From Liolophura sinensis (taxonomy: Eukaryota; Mollusca; Polyplacophora; Chitonida; Chitonidae): DNA of 64,000 nt. The position numbers were made by a program, and so were the translations under genes. Each line of letters starts with the position of its first letter. Position 1 is the stretch's first letter. The notes below the pieces were generated by a model. It was not told the origin of the DNA. It was given only the letters and a program-made list of their open reading frames with translations, and ran no database searches. Location of the stretch: positions 60,557,249 to 60,621,248 of the forward strand of contig NC_088295.1 of the NCBI RefSeq assembly GCF_032854445.1, given 5' to 3'. Positions 45,749 through 57,531 of the stretch are shown here, one piece after another.

Positions 45749-46726
45749 ATCAACTAACATCAAATATGGAATTCTGTCCCCAGAACGTGAGTCATGACAG
45801 TAAAGTATACATACTGAAAAAAATTTCCAAAATTTGTTTGATAAGTAGGCCTGTAACCTTGTTTTGATAAGCTGTTGGTAGCGTCTTGTACAGGTAACTA
45901 CCGTTTAGACCGAAGCTTCACGGTACTGCCAGTTGTGAGTCATGTCTAGTCTGATGTAGGTATAAACTTACGTGCGCGTGACGTTAAGTAGTGTGGTGTG
46001 TGTATTGCTAACACACTGGCAACAGTGGCCGACCTACAAGTGTAAGAGAAACTTGCACATGTACTGATCGGCCAGTGAGTTTGATCACGCGACCAAATGC
46101 TGCTGTACATGGATAGTTTCAAATAACTGCGGTACTGAGAGACGGGATGAGTTTTCAGGGCACATGTGAAATACTTTGAAACCAAATTCTGGCCTGAGAT
46201 GAAAATCCTCCTTGAGAGCTCTTTTTTTGTGTGAGATGTTCTCCAAAATAAATTTGTGCTACAGTTCACCCATGGGCAAAACACTACTAGCTTAACCCTA
46301 ACGACTGATGAGCTGGTAACATAGAAATGACTGTTTGTTCGTTGGTAGAAAACAAGTCTTTTCCTCGAGGTGTAGCCCACTCACACACACCCATTCTTTT
46401 ATAGTTAACGGAAATCAAAGCAGAATGTCATCTTTTGTGTAGCTCAGCAGGCAATTCTATGACTTTGATAGACTGCCAACGGAATAGAATAAATTCTGTT
46501 ATACGTTTTAAGAGAATGTTTCTGTTATATATTGCTCTATATTTTTTTTCTTTTCTTTTTTATTCTGGACCTTTCATCAAGCCATTGTCTATTCCATTTA
46601 CACAATTAAGTTTTAAACATCAAATATACTTTTATTAGATTCCGATGAAACTTCGCATACACATGTAGGAAGTAATATGCAAGCTAGATGATATCCTCCA
46701 GGAGGAAACAATATTATTTACTCTAA

Positions 46727-47062
46727 CCAATGCAATCGCGGTGAGTTTAAGTCTAGGAAAGATCCTACAGCAGTTTGCGCACGGTCAGGGATTTTCCGCG
46801 GGCTCTTTTCTTTTCCACAAAAGGAATAATTAAATACTTGTAAATAAAAACAAAACTGTGTGAGCCTTCGACAAAAGATACTTGAAATTACACATTGCGC
46901 TGATGTCAGGTTTACATGAAAAAAAAAACATGATAAATAATACATGCATTATTGCGTAGAAAGGTCTGCAAACTGTCTGCAGGCCTCACCCGGCTTCCTC
47001 TTACCATGAAAATGTAATAATCTCGAGTACAGCGTACAACACCAATCAAATAATTAAATAAA
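46727..47062 (+). repeat. SINE family 1 remnants, interrupted
   Basis: The first piece (46727-46830) keeps ACCAATGCAATCGCGGTGAG and a B-box-like GAGTTTAAGTC. The second (46978-47062) keeps CCCGGCTTCCTC and a diverged GAGTACAGCGTACAACACC plus tail. They are probably one old copy split by unrelated sequence. Confidence 0.55.
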
Positions 47063-47930
47063 AAATGTTTTTAAGTTAAAGCATTAACCTAACCTATGTT
47101 CACACACGGATGGAAGTGTAAGCTAATCCTCACGACCGTTCATTCAGCACGTCCACCTGAATGAGTTCTTGAACACAGAAAATACAGCCCCACAACGCTT
47201 TAATCTTCACTGTGATAACACTCGCTGCCCAGTGGTGTCAAAAGTTGACAAATCACAACCCGGTCACCAGTTTCCTTCATAGACAACATTGTCCACAACT
47301 TATTTCATGATATAAAAAGCGATCAACTTTCCCCACTCTTGACGTGTTATATTTAAAAACGCCGTTGAATCACTTTCAGAATAAAAAAGGCACTGACAGT
47401 CCACCATACTTCTGAATTCACAAACTCTAAATAATAATCCAAAAAGTTTTTTCAATCACTTGAATTCATTTTTTCAGGATAAATTCCATTATAGGGTGTC
47501 AAGTAAACATCGAGTATTTCTGTATTGCAGAGGGGTTCAGGATTGAATTGTTTGCACGCAATTGGGACACGTAAGGCGGTCAGCTACTTGAGACTCCAGT
47601 CAAAGTCCGTAAGGTTAACAGGATCGACTTGATACGGAGTTATAACTTGGTGACCGCCTTGTTAATTTATTTGATTTTTTTGCCCTTCTTTTTGCAAAAA
47701 CAGCACCAAAATTGCATCATTTCGATAAGTGACCAATAAATGTTAAATTCGGGTGAAAACAACAAACAACATTGACATCCACAACAGCACTAAACAGTTC
47801 TCCAGGTGACGATGAGCACAAGTATTCTGTGCATTCCAAGTTCTACATAGTTACTACAGTGCATGTGATGTTACAGAGCCTCAGATTCCCATGCCAGCAA
47901 GGTAGATATAAAACTGACACAAAGTTGTCA

Positions 47931-48162
47931 GGAGCATCCGTGGCACTGTTGGTTAGCGCTCTAAGCGCAGCGTCGTGACACAGAAGCCTCGTGCCAATGC
48001 GGTCGCTGTGAGTTCAAGTCCAGCGCATGCCGGTTTCCTCTCCGCCCGAACGGAGGGAAGGTTTGTCAGCAACCTGCGGATGGTCGTGGGTTTCATAAGG
48101 CTCTGTTAAAGCCGGGGTACCTCCCACTATAATGGTGGCCGCCATCGTATAAGGGAAATCAA
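47931..48162 (+). mobile_element. SINE family 1, copy lacking the 3' tail
   Basis: Head with ATCCGTGGCACTGTTGG and intact B box (GAGTTCAAGTCC), body to GTATAAGGGAAATC. The final GTAAAACACC and AAAT tail are missing. It lies about 110 bp before the gene B stalk exon. Confidence 0.85.
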
Positions 48163-48274
48163 AAAGAAGAGCAGAGATTCCTTTAGTTGTAGTTAGTTTG
48201 ATAGTCAAATTAATTGCTTTCAAACGCTTAATGCATTTTTGCCCTGGTTTACCAATAACTGGACTTTCTTCCAG

Positions 48275-48322
48275 AACCTGCAACAACGATTTCCACAACA
48301 AATAACTCTTCTACATATACAG
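48275..48322 (+). CDS. Gene B Thr/Ser-rich stalk exon, 48 nt
   Basis: Acceptor GACTTTCTTCCAG, donor ACAG|GTAAGA; phase 1-1. It encodes PATTISTTNNSSTYT, typical of an O-glycosylated stalk, with an N-glycosylation sequon (NSS or NNS). Confidence 0.6.
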
Positions 48323-49003
48323 GTAAGATTCTGTTCTTAGAAGGTCGTAAGCTCATTGATATAGACGGTTATCTTTTATCTCTTTGGATGTTTCGATGAA
48401 TATTTGGGTGCGAACACAAATATAGACGTAAGGCTTTACCGGATGAAGTGCCAAATGCCCCAGTGTTCATTTCCGAACACATTGCTTCAATGGAAAATTA
48501 AAGATTCCATAGATTTTACGTTGTGAAAATGAACCCCAAAAGAAGATATATGTTATATTTGTAAGTTCAAGGCATCCACTTTGCGTTAATATTGCACACT
48601 CTCACGCACTCGGCTTTTTTTATGTATGTGTGGCATCAAAGCCTGCTCAAGTTCTGAAAAAGGCAACCCTGTAGCGAGCCGCTGGTCCGCCCGTGACTTG
48701 TTTATGGTGCACACAAGGGGTGATCATGCATCATACAATGCATATTCCAGTTGACCTAGACCACTGCAAACAATCTGCGAAATCGGCTGATTGTGCTGGG
48801 ATACTTGAAGCCTGCAACGAGTATGATAGTGGTCAAGCCTATAATAGCAGCCCATGTTTTTGTCGCTTTGGCCGTTACCATTTTAATAACAATATGCCAC
48901 CTTTGTGTTTACCAAATGTGTTTAATCAGGTCCTGTTTGAAATTTACAATGTTCTAACAATGTAGTTTATTTGAATTTACGGATGCCTTTACCCTTTCTT
49001 TGG

Positions 49004-49042
49004 ACGTTACCATCAAAACTCCATCCACAAGTACAAGCCATG
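49004..49042 (+). pseudogene. Gene B stalk-like exon lacking its AG acceptor
   Basis: The 39 nt read VTIKTPSTSTSH in phase 1 and end ATG|GTAAGA, a perfect donor. A pyrimidine-rich tract (TTTACCCTTTCTTTGG) precedes it, but the acceptor dinucleotide is GG, not AG. It looks like a sibling of the 48275 exon whose acceptor was lost, or it uses another site. Confidence 0.35.
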
Positions 49043-50563
49043 GTAAGATTGCCCTTACATATACTAGGATTGTATCAGAATCGAGTTTTCGTAGCGCGCT
49101 CGTTTTGTCATTAACTGCGTGTCTTTACTCGTCTTGTTTTCTCGCTGCGTGCAAGATACATGGACATGATGTTGGTGCACAATGTATTCTGTATTTTATG
49201 CGAAAAAAAATCGTTTGCATTTCTCAGAACATAGATGGCTGATGCCGGGACGCTAAATATCCGGTGCCTTGTCAAAAGTGGGCTTTGTATATCCTGTGTG
49301 TAACTCTGCCTTCTTTGCCGGTCATTTTCAAAAGATTGAACAAGCGTCTAGTGTGATTTGTCTTAATTTCGAATGTAAGTGTATGTGGTTTGAAACAATA
49401 TCATTAACAACGCAAATTTTATTTTCGATGTATTCCCACTAGACAGTAGAATGTTTCATGGGTAAAGTAGAAAGGTAAACCCATTTGCCAGTTCGTTTCT
49501 ATTATGTTAAGCTTCAATAAATTATCTGAAAAGATTGTCTTCTTTCTACTTCAATATCATAGCTGGCATTTCTCAAATCGTGAATAAAGAAATGGAAATC
49601 AGTGAAAAGCCTTTTACGTATTTACGTATTGTACAACTTCTCAGCCACCCTGTAAAACAGTTCTTTCGCCCCCGAACCAGGGGCTAATACACATTTATGT
49701 CTAGATCACACTTCCTTTTTTCCAGAAACTGTTAAAGCCTTGTCCCGGGGGAACCGCTCAAAACGCTTTCCATTTGTACTCTCTCCTGCATATACCCCAA
49801 GGCCCTTCTGTTCCTCAGACTGGTATCACTTTGCCCACTGCCCTACTATAATCTACCGTTGCCTGTCATTAGAGTAATTAATTAGAGTACCATAAGTGTC
49901 ATTGCAGGCTATATTTTAGCCATATCTGCTGATCGGAGAACTTTCCATCTTCTTAACAAACTATACAACAAATAAGAATGTGTTTGAAGTGTGACAAAAT
50001 ATGACTCGCTAGAGTCCATTATGAAATACAACTGTCCAATTTTGGTTTAACTTTGTTTTTCATTTTCCGATAACAAACCTCTGTGGAATTACCATAACCA
50101 GGCTACTGGGAAGAAGGACTAGGTGTATAAGTATGCATAAGAGCAATAAATAATCTTTGTATCGGAAACGTTTTAGAGATGACAAGACAAGTTCACAAAA
50201 AGGAAATATCGTTGTCGTTAATGAGCTTTTTGATCTATAATATTCGTGTGTGGTTGTGTGTATTTGTGCCATCTTCAGTATACGTGGTGTGTCATTGTCT
50301 ACAATCACAATTTCAGACTGCACAGAAATACAATCCTCAACCCTATCTTTGTTCCTTACTCTGAAGTTAAGTGACATTCCCTTGATTTCTCATCCTTTTC
50401 ATTATGTCTACGTGTAACAGACCTTGATGTGAGTCACATAAAATCGTATAATAATGCAGTTTTATAGAGTTACGCGTACATGTATTTTTCTCTAAGTATT
50501 GTGGAATCAACTATATGGCGTCTAAACTTTAAGCGATGAGATTTTTTCTCTTTCTCTTTTCAG

Positions 50564-50578
50564 AACCTCCCTGTTCTG
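50564..50578 (+). CDS. Gene B microexon, 15 nt
   Basis: A very strong acceptor (TTTTTCTCTTTCTCTTTTCAG) and strong donor (GTAAGT) enclose only 15 nt, phase 1-1, adding Glu-Pro-Pro-Cys-Ser. The exon is tiny but the splice sites are among the best in the window. Confidence 0.5.
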
Positions 50579-51103
50579 GTAAGTTTGGCTTTATGATTTG
50601 CATTTCTAAATATGACATATTGCTTTATGTGTTGTTCAGTACACCGGTTTTTTTATGACAACTGTTAACGCTAGACATAATGAATGTTAGGAGTCACGTT
50701 TCAGTCTGATACGCGTCATTAAACGTGGAAAATGCATCCAGGGGAACCATGCAGCATAAATTACAGACCGTGTTTTGATACAAGCTTTATTTACATGCAG
50801 TACATACGTATAGTAACGGCCCAAAACAGTACATATGGACTGTGCACAAACTCTGAATAGGAATTAATTCACATTATTTTGCCCCACCTTTACATTTATT
50901 ACCATTGTCCACCGTGTCACCTTGCCACGGCGTCAAAACTGCTTTCTGGTAAGTTGGTTCCTTTTTGGAGCATAAGCGATAATAAATCGTGGAACGAAAT
51001 ATCGTTTGTTAATATCGTCAGGGACGGCGACTGGTACTGTATTCTTCTGACCCCAACAACGGACCTATGGCTGGTTATGTTCTAAAAATACTCTGTTTTT
51101 CAG

Positions 51104-51127
51104 AAGGTATTTCTTACACAATGGCAG
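51104..51127 (+). CDS. Gene B candidate microexon, 24 nt
   Basis: Acceptor ATACTCTGTTTTTCAG; the 24 nt add EGISYTMA in phase 1 and end GCAG|GTAGCT, a weaker donor. Confidence 0.35.
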
Positions 51128-52654
51128 GTAGCTCAACTTCTAAACTGACGCTACATATTTCTCAATGTATACTATATAAATAGATATGATTTCATGACCC
51201 GGCTCCAACAATTTTCTGCGTAGAGTTTTAATTTTTGGTGGATTCATACACAAACAAATGACGACGTGTCGCGATTAACATATGTTCACTTCCGGGATTG
51301 TCGTGGTTATCAGTCATTTCGCTTGTGCCGTTGTCATGGTAACCACATACCTATCATTAACACCCATGAAGATTCTCCTCTTGGGTCATCTTCACCACCA
51401 ATCTTGTAATACAATTTCATGTGGAATAAGTTTTTCTTTTCATGTGTTGTGTGCTGTATTAAAATTATCCAATTATCCAATGTACCACTCTTTCCTCATC
51501 CTTTTTCATCCTTCCGTTGCAGTTTTCAGCTGTATTTCGTTATTCTCACGCTAATAAATACATTGTACTATCCTCTTCATAAGAATTCTATGTTTTTACA
51601 GAATGAAAAACAAATCTTTGAACTATCATTCTCATTTTTTCATAGATTTTATTCTTTTATCAGCTTTTATGAGCAAAACCACACAGCAGGTTTTGCATTG
51701 AAAGAAAACATCCTATCCATTTCAGTTTGCTTCCTTTCCACCGTTGGATGAAAACTAAATAGTAAAATGTAAATGTTTTAAATGAGGTGTATTACACATG
51801 CAGATTCATCACTTTCCGGATATATATGAAAAAATCACATCAAATAACAAAGACAATCATGTGCATTACAAAATATGACATTTTTCATTTGAATTTAAAT
51901 ACGCCAGAAGGCGAAAAACGTCAATAAAGCATATATCATTTGAACACACGCATGCACTCACTTACGCACGCGCACACACATGCATACCTATACATTTACT
52001 GACCTATTGCCTGAATTTATGTACTAAATGTCAACTTCTTGCACATCCTAATGTTTGCCTTTTTCTTTTATTTCCCTTCTGTGGGACCAGTCTGTTGTTG
52101 TGAGTAAAGCATGAACGGAATATTCAAAATCTGAGTGCTAGTTATATGTAATTAGATACGCCATAATTGGATATATTATGTGTGATGTGGGATGTAGGTA
52201 GATAAATTTTAAAAATATGAACGAAAGAATAATGATTATCCATTCTGTATTTTTATGATAAACTAAACTTGTAATGCAATAGCAGATACATGTAGTTTTA
52301 GGAATCTTATTGTTAGCTATAACTATCAATTAACTCCTGTTTTTACATAGATTGCTTAAGCCAAGACGAAAGGTTAAAAATTAGGCTTATGTCAAAATGA
52401 AATGCTTATTCACCGGTACAACCTGAAACATTCCAAGTGTTTATTAAGCTTGAACTTCTTATGTTTGAATAATTCAAATGCCATGCACTATGCTGGTATT
52501 TTTTTATAGTGGGTTTGGTGAAATAGCACTCTTTTGGCCTGATTTAAAACAGTATCGGGTTAATATGATACTGAGATGACGATACAAGAATATTTAATTA
52601 TGCTCATATAACCAAAGACAAAACCAAAAAGTTCAAAGTGTATCCGCAGGAGAA

Positions 52655-52845
52655 TACGAAAGAGAAGCCCCTCACCGTTGTGGTCGCTGAGAGTTCGCCC
52701 ACCTGATGTTGGCTGCCTCTCCAGTCGAACATGATCTGCTTGCTCTCCTCCCGCCATATTGCTCGTTGCTTTCGTATAAGAGAAGTATTCGTCAGATTGA
52801 TGTAAAATCTCAACCACAGATAAATAAATAAATGAATTAATAAAT
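52655..52845 (+). repeat. SINE family 1, degraded copy
   Basis: GAAGCCCCTCACCGTTGTGG, CCTCCCGCCATATTGC, TTTCGTATAAGAGAAGTATTC and the AAAT tail follow the family 1 order. It ends about 65 bp before the gene B exon at 52911. Confidence 0.75.
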
Positions 52846-52910
52846 AATGAACATTATGATAACGAACTTTGTCTGCAACCTATATGAATTATGTTTATTC
52901 CCTGTTTCAG

Positions 52911-53015
52911 TATCAGATGGTTGGGTGATTTTCCTTCTGGTTCTGACCGAAATCGTTCTGGTGACATCTGTGGTACTGACGTTAAATGCACCTGTAATAT
53001 TCGCGGAAAGTACGA
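52911..53015 (+). CDS. Gene B exon with first hydrophobic segment
   Basis: Acceptor TTTATTCCCTGTTTCAG, donor CGA|GTAAAT; 105 nt, phase 1-1. It encodes SDGWVIFLLVLTEIVLVTS and VVLTLNAPVIFAEST, one long hydrophobic helix with a Glu in the middle. If the intron is retained, reading continues as SKYSVLEYTEVSMTVL to a TAG at 53063-53065, a short tail with two YxxL/V motifs. Confidence 0.62.
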
Positions 53016-53326
53016 GTAAATATAGTGTTCTCGAATATACAGAGGTTTCTATGACAGTGTTATAGAATTGCACTGAATCGTAAAACAATTGCACTAAGGA
53101 CGACTGATCGGCTAACGGGCACTCATCAAGAGCTTTCAGTGAATTTTAAAATATCACAAAAGTATTCGGGTTCTTGGTTAAATTTCTTCATTGTATTGGT
53201 GATAGTTGATACGCGTAGGTCCAGAAACAATGCAAGAATGTTGTAGAAAATTCCGTTTACATTTCTCCAAATTTGTTGCAACTGAAGCATCCTTTTAATT
53301 GGCTAAATTCTCGTCCTCAATTTTAG

Positions 53327-53422
53327 GCAGATATAAACCTGTGATCACTTGGATACTGGGTACTTTTGATGTCAGTTCCGTGCTTGATACAATACTGTCG
53401 GCACTGTCACTTAAAATGAAAG
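53327..53422 (+). CDS. Gene B exon with second hydrophobic segment
   Basis: Acceptor CCTCAATTTTAG, donor AAAG|GTGAGG; 96 nt, phase 1-1. It encodes RYKPVITWILGTFDVSSVL and DTILSALSLKMK, amphipathic to hydrophobic, possibly a second membrane segment. There is no ATG-started frame; it was found by splice sites and phase. Confidence 0.55.
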
Positions 53423-53681
53423 GTGAGGAAATGTATGGAATCGCTTAGTTTGATTGTGTCTATCTACAAATAACTAAAACAAATTGATTTATCAGAAACG
53501 GCTATCCATGTTTGTGTATCATTATAACGAATTTGTAATTGTACTGCGGTACTATATTCCATATTTAAGACTTTAATTTAACTAAACTGAATAGGAAATG
53601 TTTAATGTTTTATGCAAGATAAAGTCAGATTGTAAATTTCGCAAGTAATCATTTCTTTTACTACTTTTACTTGTGTTTCAG

Positions 53682-53800
53682 ATGAGTGCGAGCTGAGAAT
53701 TGCAGGAATAATATTGTCTGCCATCATTATTGTCATGTTTACTGTTTGGATTCCTCTTTGCTATCGCTTCGTTCGTGGGAGAGCCAGGGTCAATTGTTGA
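53682..53800 (+). CDS. Gene B last exon with third hydrophobic segment
   Basis: Acceptor TTTTACTTGTGTTTCAG; phase 1. It encodes ECELRIAGIILSAIIIVMF, then TVWIPLCYRFVRGRARVNC and TGA at 53798-53800. A clear membrane helix followed by a basic tail (RFVRGRAR). The overlapping minus-strand frame at 53761-54069 is a shadow of this exon and its 3' flank. Confidence 0.65.
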
Positions 53801-54651
53801 GTCACATCTCGTAACTTCCTCCCTTGGCGTTGAGCATGAATGGCATAGTGGAACGACTGGTTAATCCGTATCAGTATAATGTCTGTGGCGGTGCGGCTTA
53901 CTTGCCTTTGGGTAGGTCGCCTCAGTGAAGCAGCATTAGATAAAAGAGCGGTGGAAATACGTCCTGAAACAAGAAGGCACATTACATGCACTCTAAGAAT
54001 TCCTTCGGCGTAATAGTGTGTGAATATTTGATGACATTTCTCACCGTAAAGGTTGCTATCAACAGCCACCTGTTTTGTCTACAACATGATTCGCATACTG
54101 TAGGTTATAAAATGCAGGCCCTGGTTTCAGGAAGCGGATTTACAGCTGCGTGAGCTCTTCACTATGATAACAACGCCCTTAACACCAAGTGCGATTAATG
54201 ACATTGACCATTGCTCTTACATGTTCAGTTTTTGCAATATATTATTCACGATTCTGAAGAACAAAATGTCAACAAAATCTCCTCGAAGCTGTTGTAAAAA
54301 TTGTGAATATAATATATTCATAAATAATCAGTAAATTCAATTAGATTGCTGTTCATTTAGCGCGCTTTTTAGGTATAAAACTGGGAGAAAAGATAGTAAA
54401 ATAAGGAGGTAAACATTTTGGTGTTTGTTGTAATTTTAAGGGTATTATCAACATTATAAGGATTCTCTTGTATCTAAGTGATTTTTCTGCGTCTTACAAA
54501 TATTTTATGGCAAAGATTTTTCATACATATTTTTATACTGGTATGTGTATGTGTTCGAGTTTGAGTTTGTTTGGGACATGCTATCATGAGTTTTATCAAT
54601 GGTTTACCTCTAACCTACTGTGTGAATGTTTTATTTCTTGGATTTCTAAAT

Positions 54652-54657
54652 AATAAA
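54652..54657 (+). terminator. Possible polyadenylation signal of gene B
   Basis: AATAAA about 850 bp after the stop, in T-rich DNA typical of 3' untranslated regions here. Confidence 0.3.
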
Positions 54658-55231
54658 ACTGTATACAAGAAATGCTCAATTTATTAGTGTTTATTATTCT
54701 GTTCATACCAATATATGATCGTTTCGCCAGAGACTTACAATATACAGGGAATGTATACTAACAAACACCTGCCTTAATCCGGTCACATCGACCCCAGGTC
54801 TACCATTAAAACATTTCAGAACAGTACGTTATAAATCATCTGATAATTCCAAATTAGCAATGTCAGTTAACTGCTGAAAAGCGAGGGCACGAGGTTAGAC
54901 ATGGAATCCTGTCTTGGTATTGCTATAGCTTTTAAGCGTCACGATACGTTTTGTACATAATCCTGGCAATTTTTCCAGATGATGTGGTGTGTCTTGGGCT
55001 CGATGATTGCATGTTAGTGTATTTATTTGTTTCATTACATATTAGCGTTGTAGGGAAGAATATTTACTTATACAAGTCTTGTCATGTTCATGCAGAGGGC
55101 ACCTGACAGCATTCAGAGAAAAACACCGTCCACTGTCAGGTACAGGTATACTTCTGACATTAAATGCTTGGCGAGACCCTAGTTCGAATAAACAATGTTA
55201 ATTGTCAAGCATTGAAAACATCAGGCTACTA

Positions 55232-55852
55232 TACATAAAAGAACTTTGTAATAGCGCCGTAACACTGTAAGAAACTATATACGTGGAAGAACATTGTATT
55301 AGCGCCGTACACTTAAAAAAACTATATACATAAAAGAACTTTGTTTTAGCGCAGTAACACTGGAAGAAACTTATACATGGAAAGAACATTGTATTAGCGC
55401 CGTACACCTAAAGAAACTATATACATAAAAGAACTTTGTATTAGCGCCGTAACACTGTAAGAAACTGTATACATGGAAGAACATTGTATTAGCGCCGTAC
55501 ACTTAAAGAAACTATATACATAAAAGAACTTTGTATTAGCGCCATAACACTGTAAGAAACTATATACAGGGAAGAACATTGTATTAGCGCCGTACACTTA
55601 AAGAAACTATATACATAAAAGAACATTGTATTAGCGCCGTAACACTGGAAGCAACTTATACATGGAAAGAACATTGTATTAGCGCCGTACACCTAAAGAA
55701 ACTATATACATAAAGAACATTGTATTAGCGCCGTAACACTGGAAGAAACTATATACATGGAAGAACATTTTATCAGCGCGGTAACACTGGAAGAAACAAT
55801 ATACACGAAAGAACATTGTATTAGCGCGGTAACACTGGAAGTGACTATATAC
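55232..55852. repeat. Minisatellite of 47/48-bp units in 95-bp dimers
   Basis: About 13 units around AACATTGTATTAGCGCCGTA and AAGAAACTATATACAT. Two versions alternate: one with GTAACACTGTAAG, one with GTACACTTAAAG, giving a 95-bp higher-order repeat. The last few units switch to GCGCGGTAACACTGGAAG. Minus-strand frames of 62-69 aa are products of the repeat. Confidence 0.92.
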
Positions 55853-56261
55853 ATGATCGCTAAACAAGATGTTTGAAACGAAGCCTTAATGTATTAAACA
55901 ACATATCCAAATGGAAGTTTGTCAACTTTCAATATGTATTAAAACCTTTAATCAAATTAAAATGTGTTTGTTTTGTTAATATCTATGGTTGGTTTATCTT
56001 CCTAAGTATACAACAGTAGGGTGACTGCATTATTTGGCAAAGTTTCACAACTGATTTATTCTTTCAAACAACGGATATGTTTAGAAAACAAAGTTGCTTA
56101 AATTTCTGAAGTAAGCAATTTATAAGAATATTGCCATTATTCTTGGGATATTTATAATTTAGGTACACACCGACACACCGATGCTCACACAACAGCGATT
56201 TTGCGCCCACAAATGCCATGGTTACAAGCTATATTCCTCTACGATCCTACATCGAAAGATC

Positions 56262-56335
56262 TTGCAACAACCTGAGGATTGTCATGGGTTTTCTCCGACC
56301 TTTATGCTGGACACCATCGCACATGTGATATATTG
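56262..56335 (+). repeat. SINE family 1, body scrap
   Basis: TTGCAACAACCTGAGGATTG, TCATGGGTTTTCTCCG and ATGCTGGACACCATCG match the body of family 1. Confidence 0.55.
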
Positions 56336-57471
56336 ACAATGACAAAGATTTATGTCAAAATATATAGTTTGACCAAGACAAACATCTAAAAATCTATAAT
56401 CAACGCTAAAATTAATTGTTTTTATTAATGATTATTTTCCGCAAATGTGTTGTGTACCGCTTTATATTTTGTAGTTCAAAGATTATTTTTCTTGATGTCC
56501 TTTTGTTTGTGGCCGAAAGCCTTTGTCACACAGCTCTGACATTCAGCTCAAGCAAACAACACAGAATTCCCTATCATCCCTATCGATGAAATAGGGCATG
56601 AACTTTTCATGCTTTTGGTTTATCGTTCTGTGAATTCGAGCCCTATGCATGTATCCTGGAAACGGATACTTTCACAAAATTTCACAAAATCTTTCTGTTT
56701 TTTCGCTTGTGTTTTAATTCAACGCAAATCGTCAATGTTTTGTGATCAATCATGGCACAGTAGGTGGTATGGTGACCATTCGAAAGACTTTTTAGTTGCT
56801 TTCCACGTGTTATTTAGCGTTAGTCGCTTTGTGATAATGGAAACTGCATAGATTTTCGCAACTCATTTTATAGCATTCAACAGAATTCGCTGGGATTGTG
56901 AAGTTGTATTACATGGGTGGTATGCAGATGTGTAAGGGTTTTAAAGATTCAATCCGCAGAGATGTAAGAACTTACAAACTTACCTTATCCGATTAATTTT
57001 AATAGATTTTCCAGCCACTTTTCGAACACTTCTGTGGTGAAAATATTTCTTGAATTCACGTAACTTTTTTCGAATAATAATTTGGTGATAATTCGTCCCT
57101 TAATATATTGGACGTTAAATATTACAATGTATATATGCTAAATGTATATATTTTTATTCACATCTAAATGTGAGTAAAAATATATTTACAATGGGGGAAT
57201 TTAGAAATTTTTATGATCAAAATATATATTTCAAAACAGTATAATGCACATATTGAGCTTGCCTTTGTCAATATCAATCTGTTATCCCGGTTTATTGTAA
57301 GTACATGCATTTGTCAAATCAGCGTTTTGTGGATTTCTACAGGAAAGCGTATGACAGGGGAAATTTTGTAAACAAGCCTGATTGATGTGATGAAAGGCTG
57401 AAGAAAAAGTGGGTTGATGTGTCATTTTATCTATTGAAAATCCTTACTGACATAATGTAATTTTAGATTGA

Positions 57472-57531
57472 ACTCACAGCGACCGCATTGGTGAGAGGCT
57501 CTTGGGTCATTAAACTGTGCTAGCGGGGACA
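57472..57531 (-). repeat. SINE family 1, head fragment
   Basis: GAACTCACAGCGACCGCATTG, in part, and GAGAGGCTCTTGGGTCATTA followed by TGTGCTAGCG are the head of family 1 in reverse orientation. Confidence 0.75.

Larger units (their letters stand above)
45550..53800 (+). other. Gene B: signal peptide, microexon stalk and hydrophobic segments (gene span)
   Basis: Supported exons: 45550-45625, 48275-48322, 50564-50578, 51104-51127, 52911-53015, 53327-53422 and 53682-53800. They sum to 483 nt, or 160 residues plus stop, and keep phase 1 at every junction. No complete Ig exon was found between the signal peptide and the stalk, although gene A's nearly identical signal exon leads into Ig domains. 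Whether the first exon and the last three belong to one transcript is inferred from phase, strand and order. No family recognised. Confidence 0.45.

Noticed and set aside
46639-46668. Stalk-like peptide DSDETSHTH after TTTTATTAG
   Set aside because: The donor would end in phase 0, unlike all sibling stalk exons, and the acceptor is weak.
47772-47803. Thr/Ser-rich peptide TSTTALNSSPG before GTGACG
   Set aside because: It resembles the gene B stalk exons, but no acceptor AG precedes it; kept out of the gene model.
49726-49877. Possible alternative last exon of gene B after TTCCTTTTTTCCAG
   Set aside because: A phase 1 frame stays open for 49 codons, but that length has roughly a one-in-ten chance of arising randomly, and no domain or hydrophobic segment is seen.
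52081-52099. Possible 9-nt microexon between GGGACCAG and GTGAGT
   Set aside because: The pyrimidine tract is good and the frame would be kept, but a 9-nt exon cannot be told from chance without transcripts.
53761-54069. 102-aa minus-strand frame
   Set aside because: It overlaps the gene B last exon and its 3' flank; no domain or start context.
55198-55867. Minus-strand frames with Cys and Phe periodicity
   Set aside because: Translations of the 95-bp higher-order repeat, not genes.
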